Of a stretch of 64,000 bases of DNA, positions 43,840 to 52,236 are shown piece by piece; position 1 is the stretch's first letter, and each line of letters opens with the position of its first letter. A program made the translations under genes and the position numbers. Below the pieces are notes generated by a model, which saw only the letters and a list, made by a program, of their open reading frames with translations, was not told the origin of the DNA and searched no databases. Source of the stretch: Rhodoferax sp. (lineage in GTDB: Bacteria > Pseudomonadota > Gammaproteobacteria > Burkholderiales > Burkholderiaceae_C); assembly GCA_024236015.1 (NCBI GenBank), contig JACKLK010000004.1, positions 186,001 through 250,000 of the forward strand, given 5' to 3'.

Positions 43840-44592
43840 CTAGGCGGCGTTCGACGCCGCAGAAATGATGGACAGGAAGTCTGCCGGCTTGAGCGAGGCC
43901 CCGCCGATCAGACCGCCGTCGATGTCGGGCTGGGCCAGCAGCTGCGCCGCATTCGCGGCATTCATGCTGCCGCCGTACAGGATACGGACCCGGCCCGGCT
44001 GGGATGTTGCCGCCTTGATCTGGGTCCGCAGCACCGCGTGTACCTGCTGCGCCTGCTCCGGGCTGGCCGTCTTGCCGGTACCGATCGCCCAGACCGGCTC
44101 GTAGGCCACGACGATCTCGCTGATGCAATGGCCGTTGGTGTGGATCACCGCCGCCATCTGGCGCTTGACCACCTCCTCGGTGGCGCCGGACTCGCGCTGC
44201 GCCAGCGTCTCGCCGACACACACGATGGGCGTGATGCCTGCCGCCAGCGCCTGGCGCGCCTTCTCGGCCACCACGGCGTCGTCCTCGCCGTGGTACTGGC
44301 GACGCTCCGAATGCCCGACGATGGCGTAACGCACACCGAACTCGCGCAGCATCGCGGCCGACACCTCGCCGGTATACGCGCCCGCCTCGTGGCTGGATAC
44401 GTCCTGCGCACCCAGGGCCAGCGTGCTGCCGGCCAGCAGGCCCTGCACCTGCGCCAGGTAGGGCGCAGGCACACAGACCGCCGCGTCGCACGCCGCGTCG
44501 CCGATGCCGGCCAGGACGGCCTGCACCAGGGCCGTGTTGCCGGCCAGGCTTGCGTTCATCTTCCAGTTGCCTGCGATGAGTTTGCGGTTCAT
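43840..44592 (-). CDS. tpiA: Triosephosphate isomerase
   Basis: A 250-residue TIM-barrel enzyme interconverting dihydroxyacetone phosphate and glyceraldehyde 3-phosphate. Active-site elements GNWKMN (Asn, Lys), VGHSERR (catalytic His), VVAYEPVWAIGTGKTAS (catalytic Glu and loop 6) and LYGGSMNAANA (phosphate) are intact. Its ATG overlaps the stop of the quinone-reductase gene by 4 nt. Confidence 0.97.
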   Translation of the reverse strand: MNRKLIAGNWKMNASLAGNTALVQAVLAGIGDAACDAAVCVPAPYLAQVQGLLAGSTLALGAQDVSSHEAGAYTGEVSAAMLREFGVRYAIVGHSERRQYHGEDDAVVAEKARQALAAGITPIVCVGETLAQRESGATEEVVKRQMAAVIHTNGHCISEIVVAYEPVWAIGTGKTASPEQAQQVHAVLRTQIKAATSQPGRVRILYGGSMNAANAAQLLAQPDIDGGLIGGASLKPADFLSIISAASNAA

Positions 44593-45608
44593 GCTTGCTC
44601 CCAGGTGATCACCAGCTTGCCGATGTGCTGGTTCGATTCCATCAATGCATGGGCCCGCGCCGCGCCGCTGGGCAGTTCGCCCTCGCCTTGCAGGGCGGGA
44701 AAGCTGCTGTGGATCACGGGCCGGATGCTGCCGTTCTCGATCAGCGGCCAGACATGCTTGAGGCAGGCCTGTGCGATCGCCTGCTTGAACGCCACCGGCC
44801 GCGGACGCAAGGTCGAGCCGGTGATGGTCAGGCGCCGGCGCAATACCGCACCGGCATTGAACGCGCTCTTCACGCCCCCTTGCACCGCGATGATGACCAG
44901 CCGGCCGTCGTCGGCCAGGCAGTCGATCTCGCGCGCCACGTAGTCGCCCGCCACCATGTCGAGCACCACGTCGACGCCCCGCCCGTCCGTGAGGCGCTTG
45001 ACCTCCTGGACGAAATCCTGGCTGCGGTAGTTGATCGCATGGTTGGCACCGAGCGCCACGCAGGCCTCGGCCTTTTCATCGCTGCCCACCGTGACGATGA
45101 CCTGGCAACCCATGGCCCGCGCCATCTGGATCGCCGTCACGCCGATGCCGCTCGAGCCGCCCTGCACCAGCAGGGTCTCGCCCGGCTGCAGGCGGCCGCG
45201 GTCGAACACGTTGCTCCAGACGGTGAAGAAGGTCTCCGGCAGGCATGCCGCCTGCTCGTCGCTCAGCCCACGCGGAACCGGCAGGCACTGCGCGATCGGC
45301 GCAACGCAATATTCGGCATAACCGCCGCCGGCCACCAGCGCGCAGACATGGTCGCCCTTCTTGAGGCCGGCCGCCGCCAGTTCCCCGGCATCGCCGGCGT
45401 CGATGACACCCGCCACTTCCAGCCCCGGGATATCGGAGGCGCCCGGCGGCACCGGATAGTTGCCGGTGCGCTGCAATACGTCGGGGCGGTTGATGCCGCT
45501 GGCCGACACGCGGATGCGCAACTCGCCCGCGCCCGGCTCGGGCATCGGACGGGTGGCCGGCCGCAACACCTGCGGCGCACCGGGTTCGACGATTTCGATG
45601 ACGTTCAT
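44589..45608 (-). CDS. NAD(P)H quinone oxidoreductase, PIG3/Qor type (zinc-independent MDR)
   Basis: A 339-residue medium-chain reductase without the zinc ligands of alcohol dehydrogenases. SASGINRPDVLQRTGNYP, LLVQGGSSGIGVTAIQMARA (cofactor loop) and VDVVLDMVAGDY are typical of the PIG3-like quinone oxidoreductase group. GGGAG is 7 nt before ATG 45608, better spaced than for the ATG at 45614. It is translationally coupled to tpiA, a conserved pairing in related genomes with no obvious metabolic link. Confidence 0.88.
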   Translation of the reverse strand: MNVIEIVEPGAPQVLRPATRPMPEPGAGELRIRVSASGINRPDVLQRTGNYPVPPGASDIPGLEVAGVIDAGDAGELAAAGLKKGDHVCALVAGGGYAEYCVAPIAQCLPVPRGLSDEQAACLPETFFTVWSNVFDRGRLQPGETLLVQGGSSGIGVTAIQMARAMGCQVIVTVGSDEKAEACVALGANHAINYRSQDFVQEVKRLTDGRGVDVVLDMVAGDYVAREIDCLADDGRLVIIAVQGGVKSAFNAGAVLRRRLTITGSTLRPRPVAFKQAIAQACLKHVWPLIENGSIRPVIHSSFPALQGEGELPSGAARAHALMESNQHIGKLVITWEQA

Positions 45609-45681
45609 GCGCATGCTCCCAACGCGGCCGGGCGGCATGCCGCCCGGCTGCCGCACCGGCAGGACTGCCGGCCGGCCACCA

Positions 45682-47808
45682 TCAACCCTGCTCCGCGACG
45701 CCCTGCGATACGCTCGGACGATCGAGCAAGGCCTTCATCGACAGCTTGACGCGGCCTTTCTCGTCGGTCTCCAGCACCTTGACCTTGACGATCTGGCCTT
45801 CGCTCAGGTAGTCGGTGACCTTCTCGACGCGCTCGTGCGCGATCTGGCTGATGTGCAGCAGGCCGTCCTTGCCCGGCAGCAGGTTGACCAGCGCGCCGAA
45901 GTCCAGGATCTTGGTGATCGGGCCTTCGTAGACCTTGCCGATCTCCACTTCCGCGGTGATCTGCTCGATGCGCTGCTTGGCCACCTCGGCCTGGCCGGCG
46001 TCGGTCGACGCGATCGTGATCGTGCCGTCCTCGTCGATGTTGATCTGGCAACCGGTTTCCTCGGTCAGGCCGCGGATCACCGCCCCGCCCTTGCCGATCA
46101 CGTCGCGGATCTTCTCGGGGTTGATCTTCATCGTGTACAGGCGCGGCGCGAAATTCGACACCTCGGTCTTGGCCGACGACATCGCCTCCTGCATCTTGCC
46201 CAGGATGTGCATGCGGGCTTCCTTGGCCTGGGCCAGCGCGACCTGCATGATTTCCTTCGTGATGCCCTGGATCTTGATGTCCATCTGCAGCGCGGAGATG
46301 CCGTTCGTCGTACCGGCGACCTTGAAGTCCATGTCGCCCAGGTGATCTTCGTCACCCAGGATGTCGGTCAGCACCGCGAACTTGTTGCCGTCCTTGATCA
46401 GGCCCATGGCGATGCCGGCCACGTGGGCCTTCATCGGCACGCCGGCGTCCATCAAGGCCAGGCAGCCACCACACACGGACGCCATCGACGAGGAGCCGTT
46501 GGACTCGGTCACCTCGGACACCACACGCATGGTGTACGGGAAATCGTCCTTGGACGGCAAGGCGGCGATCAGCGCGCGCTTGGCCAGGCGGCCGTGGCCG
46601 ATCTCGCGGCGCTTGGGCGTGCCGAAACGGCCGGCTTCGCCGGTGGCGAACGGAGGCATGTTGTAGTGCAGCATGAAGCGGTCCTGGAACTCGCCGGCCA
46701 GCGCGTCGATGCGCTGTGCATCACGCTCGGTGCCCAGCGTGGCCACGACCAGCGCCTGCGTCTCGCCGCGGGTGAACAGGGCCGAGCCGTGGGTGCGGGG
46801 CAACACGCCGTTGCGGATCTCGATGGCACGCACGGTGCGGGTGTCGCGACCGTCGATGCGCGGCTCGCCGGCCAGGATCTGGCCGCGCACGATACGCGCC
46901 TCGATGTCGAACAGCAGGCTTTCGACCTTGACGCTGTCGAACTCGACGCCGTCGGCCTTGAGGCCGTCCATCACCGCGGCGTAGGCGCTGCGGCAGGCCT
47001 GGGTGCGCTCCTGCTTGTTGCGGATCTGGTAGGCGGCGGCCAGTTTCTCGGCGCCGTGGGCCTCGACCTTGGCGATCAGGGCTTCGTCACGCGCCGGGGC
47101 TTTCCAGTCCCAGACCGGCTTGCCGGCGTCGCGCACGAGATCGTTGATCGCGGCGATCGCGACATTGCCCTGCTCGTGGCCGAACACGACGGCGCCCAGC
47201 ATGATCTCTTCCGACAACTGGTCGGCTTCGGACTCGACCATCAGCACGGCGGCTTCGGTGCCGGCCACGACCAGGTCGAGCTGGCTGTCCTTGAGCTGGG
47301 TCTGGCCCGGATTGAGCACGTATTCGCCGTTGACATAACCGACACGGGCGGCGCCGATCGGGCCGTTGAACGGAATGCCGCTGACCGACAGCGCCGCGCT
47401 GGTGGCGATCATGGCCGCAATGTCGGCCTGCACTTCGGGGTTCAGGCTCAGCACGTGCACGATGACCTGGACTTCGTTGTAGAAGCCCTCGGGGAACAGC
47501 GGACGGATCGGGCGATCGATCAGGCGGCAGGTCAGCGTTTCGAGTTCGCTGGGACGGCCTTCACGCTTGAAGAAGCTGCCCGGGATCTTGCCGGCGGCGT
47601 ATGCCTTTTCGGTGTAGTCGACGGTCAGCGGGAAGAAGTCCTGTCCCGCCTTGGCTTCGGTCTTGGCCACGACGGTGGCCAGCACCACGGTGTCGTCGAT
47701 GTTGACCACGACGGCGCCGGAGGCCTGGCGCGCGATTTCGCCGGTTTCCATCGTGACCGAATGCGGTCCCCACTGGAAGGTCTTGCTGACTTTCTTGAAC
47801 ATGCTCAT
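45682..47808 (-). CDS. pnp: Polyribonucleotide nucleotidyltransferase (PNPase)
   Basis: A 708-residue exoribonuclease of the RNA degradosome. Order of domains: RNase PH 1, helical linker, RNase PH 2 (MGLIKDGNKFAVLTDILGDE, with catalytic Asp residues), KH (PEKIRDVIGKGGAVIRGLTE, about residue 560) and S1 (GKVYEGPITKILDFGALV). AGGAGA lies 7 nt before the first ATG (MSMFKKV); the second ATG, two codons later, is possible. It follows rpsO with a 260-bp leader containing two candidate regulatory structures. Confidence 0.97.
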   Translation of the reverse strand: MSMFKKVSKTFQWGPHSVTMETGEIARQASGAVVVNIDDTVVLATVVAKTEAKAGQDFFPLTVDYTEKAYAAGKIPGSFFKREGRPSELETLTCRLIDRPIRPLFPEGFYNEVQVIVHVLSLNPEVQADIAAMIATSAALSVSGIPFNGPIGAARVGYVNGEYVLNPGQTQLKDSQLDLVVAGTEAAVLMVESEADQLSEEIMLGAVVFGHEQGNVAIAAINDLVRDAGKPVWDWKAPARDEALIAKVEAHGAEKLAAAYQIRNKQERTQACRSAYAAVMDGLKADGVEFDSVKVESLLFDIEARIVRGQILAGEPRIDGRDTRTVRAIEIRNGVLPRTHGSALFTRGETQALVVATLGTERDAQRIDALAGEFQDRFMLHYNMPPFATGEAGRFGTPKRREIGHGRLAKRALIAALPSKDDFPYTMRVVSEVTESNGSSSMASVCGGCLALMDAGVPMKAHVAGIAMGLIKDGNKFAVLTDILGDEDHLGDMDFKVAGTTNGISALQMDIKIQGITKEIMQVALAQAKEARMHILGKMQEAMSSAKTEVSNFAPRLYTMKINPEKIRDVIGKGGAVIRGLTEETGCQINIDEDGTITIASTDAGQAEVAKQRIEQITAEVEIGKVYEGPITKILDFGALVNLLPGKDGLLHISQIAHERVEKVTDYLSEGQIVKVKVLETDEKGRVKLSMKALLDRPSVSQGVAEQG

Positions 47809-47874
47809 GTTGTGTTCTCCTGGTTGTGATGGGAGGTGTCGGCCACCTCTCCGGAGCCTGGAGTCAACTGGCAG

Positions 47875-47994
47875 AACACGATGCCATTCCAGCGCCATTC
47901 GGAGCCGCGGCCCGAACACCCCTGGAATGACACAGCTTCGCTCTGCCCTTGCCTTGACGCTGAAGCGGCACGCCGCCCAACGCCAAACCGTGTT
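47875..47994 (-). promoter_or_regulatory. pnp: Structured pnp leader (nested inverted repeats)
   Basis: Within the 260-bp rpsO-pnp gap, AACACG (47875-47880) pairs with CGTGTT (47989-47994), enclosing a perfect 8-bp stem CATTCCAG (47885-47892) / CTGGAATG (47922-47929) and a 5-bp GCTTC/GAAGC stem. A further GAGGTG-TCGGC-CACCTC hairpin (47833-47849) lies 25 nt before the start codon. In E. coli the pnp leader forms a hairpin cut by RNase III for autocontrol; a similar role here is inferred. Confidence 0.5.
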
Positions 47995-48018
47995 GTCTCC
48001 TCATCCCTGCAAACGACA

Positions 48019-48052
48019 AAGCGCCTGAGGCAGTCATGCAACCCAGGCGCTT
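48019..48052 (-). terminator. Attenuator-like hairpin between rpsO and pnp
   Basis: A perfect 9-bp stem (CAGGCGCTT reversed with AAGCGCCTG, 16-nt loop) lies 16 bp after the rpsO stop and is followed on the minus strand by TGTCGTTTG, a poor U-tract. Its place matches the leaky rpsO terminator of enterobacteria, allowing read-through into pnp. Confidence 0.6.
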
Positions 48053-48068
48053 GTCATGGAACCGCGGC

Positions 48069-48335
48069 TTACTTGCGCAGGCCGAGTTTGGCGATCAGTG
48101 CGGTGTAACGCTCCGCATCCTTGGACTTGAGGTAGTCCAGCAGCTTGCGCCGGCGGCTCACCATGCGCAACAAGCCACGGCGGCCATGGTGGTCCTTGGC
48201 GTGGGTCTTGAAGTGGGGGGTGAGTTCGTTGATACGGGCCGTCAGCAGGGCAACCTGCACTTCGGGACTGCCGGTATCACCGGACTTGCGGGCATTGTCG
48301 GCAATGACGGTTGCCTTGATACTGGATGCGATCAT
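48069..48335 (-). CDS. rpsO: 30S ribosomal protein S15
   Basis: The 88-residue S15 protein, which binds 16S rRNA in the central domain. SGDTGSPEVQVALLTARI, HAKDHHGRRGLLRMVSRRR and LLDYLKSKDAERY are unmistakable. GAGGAA precedes the ATG starting MIASSIKATV. Paired with pnp as in most proteobacteria. Confidence 0.98.
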   Translation of the reverse strand: MIASSIKATVIADNARKSGDTGSPEVQVALLTARINELTPHFKTHAKDHHGRRGLLRMVSRRRKLLDYLKSKDAERYTALIAKLGLRK

Positions 48336-48451
48336 GCGATATTTCCTCTGTTGGGGCACCTGCCGCAATGGCGAGCGCTCCGGGTTGACAACTTGCGCCA
48401 GGCGCTGGAACTGCCCCTGACGTGCGCTTGTGCGAAATGCAAAGCCCGCAG

Positions 48452-48485
48452 AGTATAACCCGAGTGGCCGGCCGCCTCCGGCGGC
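48452..48485 (-). promoter_or_regulatory. Probable rpsO promoter -10 and upstream hairpin
   Basis: Reading toward rpsO, TATACT (48452-48457) is a good -10 box about 117 bp before the start codon; no strong -35 is seen. Just upstream, GCCGCC-TCC-GGCGGC (48471-48485) forms a hairpin directly after the aminotransferase stop and may end that transcript. Confidence 0.4.
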
Positions 48486-49652
48486 TCAGCGGCCGAGCCA
48501 GGCGCGCAGGCGCTCGACACCCGCCACCAGCCGCTGCGGATCGCGCGACGCGAAGCACCAGCGCAGCCAGCAGCCGGCCGGGTCGGCATCGCTGGCACCG
48601 AAGGCCACGCCGGGCGCAAGACCGATGCCCGCCTCCAGCACCAGGCGCTTGGCGGTGGCCAGCGAGTCGCTGGCGCCGGCGAGCCGGAAGAACGCATACA
48701 TGCCGCCGGGCGCCGGCGCGACATCGACGCCGGGCAAGGCCTGCAGCAGCGGCACCAGCGTGTCGCGGCACAGCTTGAGATGGGCCACGACGCGGGGCGT
48801 CACGTCGTCGGTGCGCGCCAGCGCCGTCATGGCCGCGCGTTGCACGAACACCGGCGCGCAGGAGGTGTTGAACTCGATCAGCTTGCCGACCTGGGGCGTC
48901 ATGGCCGCCGGCATCACCAGCCAGCCCAGGCGCCAGCCGGTCATCAGGAAACTCTTGGAGAAGCTGTGCACGACGACCAGCCGGTCCTGCGGATCGCAGA
49001 CGTCCAGGAAGCTGGGCGCACAGCCGTGCGCACCGCCGCCGAAATACAGGCGCTCGTACACCTCGTCGGCCAGGATCCAGGTTCCGGTGGCACGGCAATG
49101 CGCGGCGATGCGCAATTGCTCGTCGCGGGTCAAGGTCCATCCCGTGGGGTTGTTCGGCGCGTTGATGATCAGCACCCGCGTGCGGGTGGTCACCGCCTCG
49201 AGCAGGGCCTGCATGTCCAGCTTCCAGGCGCCGTCGACGGGCTGCAGCGAGACGCAGCGCACCCGCGCGCCCAGGATCTCGGGTTGTGCGACCAGGTTGG
49301 GCCACACCGGCGTGACCGCGACCACCTCGTCGCCGGCGTCCACCAGCGCCTGCACCGCCAGCATCAGTGCGTTGACCCCGCCCGAGGTCACGGCCAGCCG
49401 GTCGCTGTCGATGGGCTGGTGCACCGTGGCCATGTAGCGCGCGATCGCCTCGCGCAGCTCCGGCAATCCCAGGTTGTGCCCGTAGAAGGTCTCGCCGCGC
49501 TGCAGCGACTCGATCGCGGCCTGGCGGATGAATTCCGGCGTGACTTCGTCGCTCTCGCCAAACCAGAACGGCAACACGTCGCTGCGCCCGATGCCGGCGT
49601 TGGCCACCTCCCGGATGCGGGATTCCTGCAGGTTCAGAACGGTAGGGCGCAT
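48486..49652 (-). CDS. PLP-dependent class I/II aminotransferase
   Basis: A 388-residue aminotransferase. The substrate/PLP landmarks are GHNLGLPELREAIARYM, VTSGGVNALML, INAPNNPTGWTLTRDE, ADEVYERLYF and the PLP Lys in VVHSFSKSFLMTGWRLGWLV. It resembles aspartate/aromatic-type transaminases with broad specificity. It lies 40 bp after a branched-chain-type binding-protein gene on the same strand, so the two may serve an imported amino acid. Confidence 0.88.
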   Translation of the reverse strand: MRPTVLNLQESRIREVANAGIGRSDVLPFWFGESDEVTPEFIRQAAIESLQRGETFYGHNLGLPELREAIARYMATVHQPIDSDRLAVTSGGVNALMLAVQALVDAGDEVVAVTPVWPNLVAQPEILGARVRCVSLQPVDGAWKLDMQALLEAVTTRTRVLIINAPNNPTGWTLTRDEQLRIAAHCRATGTWILADEVYERLYFGGGAHGCAPSFLDVCDPQDRLVVVHSFSKSFLMTGWRLGWLVMPAAMTPQVGKLIEFNTSCAPVFVQRAAMTALARTDDVTPRVVAHLKLCRDTLVPLLQALPGVDVAPAPGGMYAFFRLAGASDSLATAKRLVLEAGIGLAPGVAFGASDADPAGCWLRWCFASRDPQRLVAGVERLRAWLGR

Positions 49653-49692
49653 GGGACAGGCTCGTTTCGAAAAAGTGGTCGCGAAGACCGGA

Positions 49693-50997
49693 TCAGGGCC
49701 GCTGCATCTGGCAGCTGGTCGGCATTTCGGCGGCCGCGGCCGGCAGCGTCCGGACCACCCGGAAGCCGTAGCCCGAGCCTTCCACGTCGAACGGAACACC
49801 CGCCGTGCCGACCCGGTCCATCACGCCGACCACCAGCGACTGCTGGAACTGGTGGTCGGCCGCGCGCATGCGCCCGGCCTGCCCCTGCAGTTGCACGGAC
49901 ACGTTCTCCAGCGCCCGCGCCACGGCCACGACGTCCAGCGCGCCGTCGCGCGATGCCGCGCCCGCGCTGCCCGCCTGCGCGATGGCCTGCGCCAGCGCTT
50001 CGATCATCAGCTGCATGCGCATGTGCACGTAGTCGTCCGACGGGTCGGGATAACGCTTGCGAAAGGCCTTGTAGAAGGCCTCGCTCTCGGCGGTCTGCAC
50101 ATTGGGCAGCCAGTCGGCCACCGCGATCACCTTGCCGATGCCGGCCTCGCCCATCGCGGCCGGCGCACCCAGCGCGTTGCCGTAGAAGGTGTAGAAGCGG
50201 CCGTCGAAACCGGCGTCGCGCGCGGCCTTGACGAGCAACGTCAGGTCGTTGCCCCAGTTGCCGGTGATGATGGCCTGCGCCCCGCTGGCCTTGATCTTGG
50301 CGGCATACGGCAGGAAGTCCTTGATCCGTCCGACCGGATGCAGCTCGTCGCCGACGATCTGCACGTCGGGGCGCTGCAGCGCGAGCTGGCGCCGCACTTC
50401 GCGCAACACCGCCTGGCCGAAGCTGTAGTCCTGGCCGATCAGGTAGACCTTGCGCAACGCGCGGTCCTCCTTGATGATGGTCATCAAGGCCGCCACCCGC
50501 ATGTCGGCATGGGCGTCGAAGCGGAAATGCCAGAAGCTGCATTTCTCGTTGGTCAGCACCGGGTCGACCGCCGAATAATTGAGGAACATCACCCGCCGCT
50601 CCGGCTCGCGTTCGTTGTGCTTGTTGATCGCGTCGATCAGCACCGCCGCATTGGCCGACGAGTTGCCCTGCAGCACGATCTGCGCACCGTTGTCGATGGC
50701 CGATCGCAATGCCGACAACACCTCCTCGTTCTGGCCCTTGCTGTCGTAGCGCTGCAGCACCAGGGGCCGCGCGCCACCTGCGGCATCGGGCAGGCGCACG
50801 CCGCCGCGCTGGTTGACCCGCTCCACCGCCCAGGCCAGGTTGCGGTACACGGCTTCACCGGTGTTGGCGAACGGCCCGCTGAGGCCTTCGATCATGGCCA
50901 GCCTGATCGGGGGCGGCGCCGGCTGGGCCAGCGCCAGGGCCGGCAGCCATGCGGCCAGCCAGGTCAATTTCAAGAGCCAGCTGCGAACAATAAACAT
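49693..50997 (-). CDS. ABC transporter substrate-binding protein, branched-chain amino acid type
   Basis: A 434-residue precursor with a signal peptide (WLLKLTWLAAWLPALALA). IRLAMIEGLSGPFANTGEAV and QRYDSKGQNEEVLSALRSAI mark the type 1 periplasmic fold of LivJ-like proteins, with VYLIGQDYSFGQAV in the second lobe. No LivHMGF permease or ATPase genes are adjacent, so it is an orphan component. Ligand unknown. Confidence 0.85.
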   Translation of the reverse strand: MFIVRSWLLKLTWLAAWLPALALAQPAPPPIRLAMIEGLSGPFANTGEAVYRNLAWAVERVNQRGGVRLPDAAGGARPLVLQRYDSKGQNEEVLSALRSAIDNGAQIVLQGNSSANAAVLIDAINKHNEREPERRVMFLNYSAVDPVLTNEKCSFWHFRFDAHADMRVAALMTIIKEDRALRKVYLIGQDYSFGQAVLREVRRQLALQRPDVQIVGDELHPVGRIKDFLPYAAKIKASGAQAIITGNWGNDLTLLVKAARDAGFDGRFYTFYGNALGAPAAMGEAGIGKVIAVADWLPNVQTAESEAFYKAFRKRYPDPSDDYVHMRMQLMIEALAQAIAQAGSAGAASRDGALDVVAVARALENVSVQLQGQAGRMRAADHQFQQSLVVGVMDRVGTAGVPFDVEGSGYGFRVVRTLPAAAAEMPTSCQMQRP

Positions 50998-51092
50998 AAG
51001 ACCATCTCACTTGAAAAACCGCCATGCACGCGCAGATGGGATGCATGTGGCCCGCAGCGTTGCGAGCCGCGCAGTTTACTAGGAGTGTTTCC

Positions 51093-51476
51093 ATGTTCTT
51101 CGCTGCCACCAGCCCCGTCTACACCCGCCGCGGCACGACCTTCCCCGCCAGTGGCCTGCTGCACCGCCTGCAACGCGAGGCCGCACAGGCGCAACCGTCG
51201 CAACACGACGCCACGGTCGAGCAGGACGAGACGTCGACGACGCTGCGTTTCGACGTCCCGGGCGTCACACGCGAGCAACTCGAGATCGGGGTCGAAGGCA
51301 ATGTCGTGCGCATTGCGACCACCGAAGGCGCGCCGCGCCGCTACCGCATGGCCTACCGGCTGGCCCAGGAGATCGCCGCCGAGACCAGCAGCGCCAAGCT
51401 CGAGAACGGCGTCCTGACCGTCAAGCTCGCCAAGCCGGCGCCGGTGGACCGCAGCACCCGCATCGCGGTGCACTGA
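51093..51476 (+). CDS. Hsp20/alpha-crystallin family small heat-shock protein
   Basis: A short 127-residue chaperone. The alpha-crystallin domain runs from TVEQDETSTTLRFDVPGVTREQ to the end, including KLENGVLTVKLAKPAP. An N-terminal IxI-like tail motif is weak. AGGAG lies 7 nt before the ATG. CTTGAAA at 51010-51016 resembles a sigma-32 -35 element but no matching -10 is seen. Divergent from the binding-protein gene. Confidence 0.88.
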   Translation: MFFAATSPVYTRRGTTFPASGLLHRLQREAAQAQPSQHDATVEQDETSTTLRFDVPGVTREQLEIGVEGNVVRIATTEGAPRRYRMAYRLAQEIAAETSSAKLENGVLTVKLAKPAPVDRSTRIAVH

Positions 51477-51508
51477 GCCCCCATCGTCCCGCGCCACGGC
51501 GGGACGGC

Positions 51509-52153
51509 TCACGGCTGCCCGGCCAGCAGCCGCTCCACCGCCCTGGCGGCCGAGCGGATATGGCGCCGGGTCAGTCGCGACGCCAGCGCGGCATCGCCCG
51601 CGACGCAGGCGTCCAGGATCTGTGCATGCTCCTGATCCGACCGGGCCTCGTAGCGGGCACGCGCCCAGGCATATTGCAGATACCGATCGGCGTGCCGCCA
51701 CAGGCTCTCGAGTTGCTCCATCAGGAACGGGCGTCGCGCGGCGGCATACAGGCTGCGGTGAAACACCCAGTTCCAGTGCGCACGCTCGGACAGCCCGGTT
51801 GCCGCGGCACCCGCGCCCAGCGCCTCGCGCGCCGCCGCCAGGTGCGCATCGGCCAGCGCCGGTACCGCGTTGCGGATGGCGAGGTCCTCCAGCGCACAAC
51901 GCATCTCGGCCAACTCGGTGCACTGGCCGGCACTGAGCGGCACCACCACCGCGCCCCGGTTCGGCACGATCCGCACCAGTCCCTTTTCGGCCAGCGTGGC
52001 CAGGGCCTCGCGCACCGGGATATGGCTCACGCCGAACTCCGCAGCCAGGTCGGCCTGGCGCAACGGGCCGGCTTGCGCATAGACCCCTTCGATGATGCGG
52101 CGCTCCAGTTCGGCACCGATGGTGCGCGCGATGGGCTGGGCGGATTTTGACAT
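51509..52153 (-). CDS. GntR-family regulator, FCD domain
   Basis: A 214-residue regulator: winged helix (QADLAAEFGVSHIPVREALATL) followed by an all-helical FCD domain with the His/Asp pattern (HWNWVFHRSLYAA; DQEHAQILDACV). GGGAG lies 4 nt before the ATG. It is divergent from an aminotransferase gene with only 83 bp between, and its start codon overlaps the -35 of that gene's promoter, so it probably represses the neighbour, and possibly itself, through the TTAATATATTAA palindrome. Confidence 0.88.
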   Translation of the reverse strand: MSKSAQPIARTIGAELERRIIEGVYAQAGPLRQADLAAEFGVSHIPVREALATLAEKGLVRIVPNRGAVVVPLSAGQCTELAEMRCALEDLAIRNAVPALADAHLAAAREALGAGAAATGLSERAHWNWVFHRSLYAAARRPFLMEQLESLWRHADRYLQYAWARARYEARSDQEHAQILDACVAGDAALASRLTRRHIRSAARAVERLLAGQP

Positions 52154-52177
52154 CGGACTCCCGATTTAATATATTAA
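52147..52177 (+). promoter_or_regulatory. Near-consensus promoter with palindromic operator TTAATATATTAA
   Basis: TTGACA (52147-52152), a 17-bp spacer and TATATT (52170-52175) form an almost perfect sigma-70 promoter for the aminotransferase gene. A 12-bp perfect palindrome TTAATATATTAA (52166-52177) covers the -10. The -35 overlaps the start codon of the divergent GntR gene. The AT-rich block is striking in this GC-rich sequence. Confidence 0.7.
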
Positions 52178-52236
52178 CTTGGCGTGCCGTCACTGCCCCT
52201 CCTTCGACGGGCCGGTCACGCGGACAAGGGTTTCCG

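Noticed and set aside
49693..50997. Part of a complete branched-chain amino acid transporter operon
   Set aside because: No LivH, LivM, LivG or LivF genes are adjacent on either side; only the binding protein is present.
51010..51038. Sigma-32 promoter for the Hsp20 gene
   Set aside because: CTTGAAA is present, but no CCCCAT-like -10 occurs at the right distance; not called as a feature.
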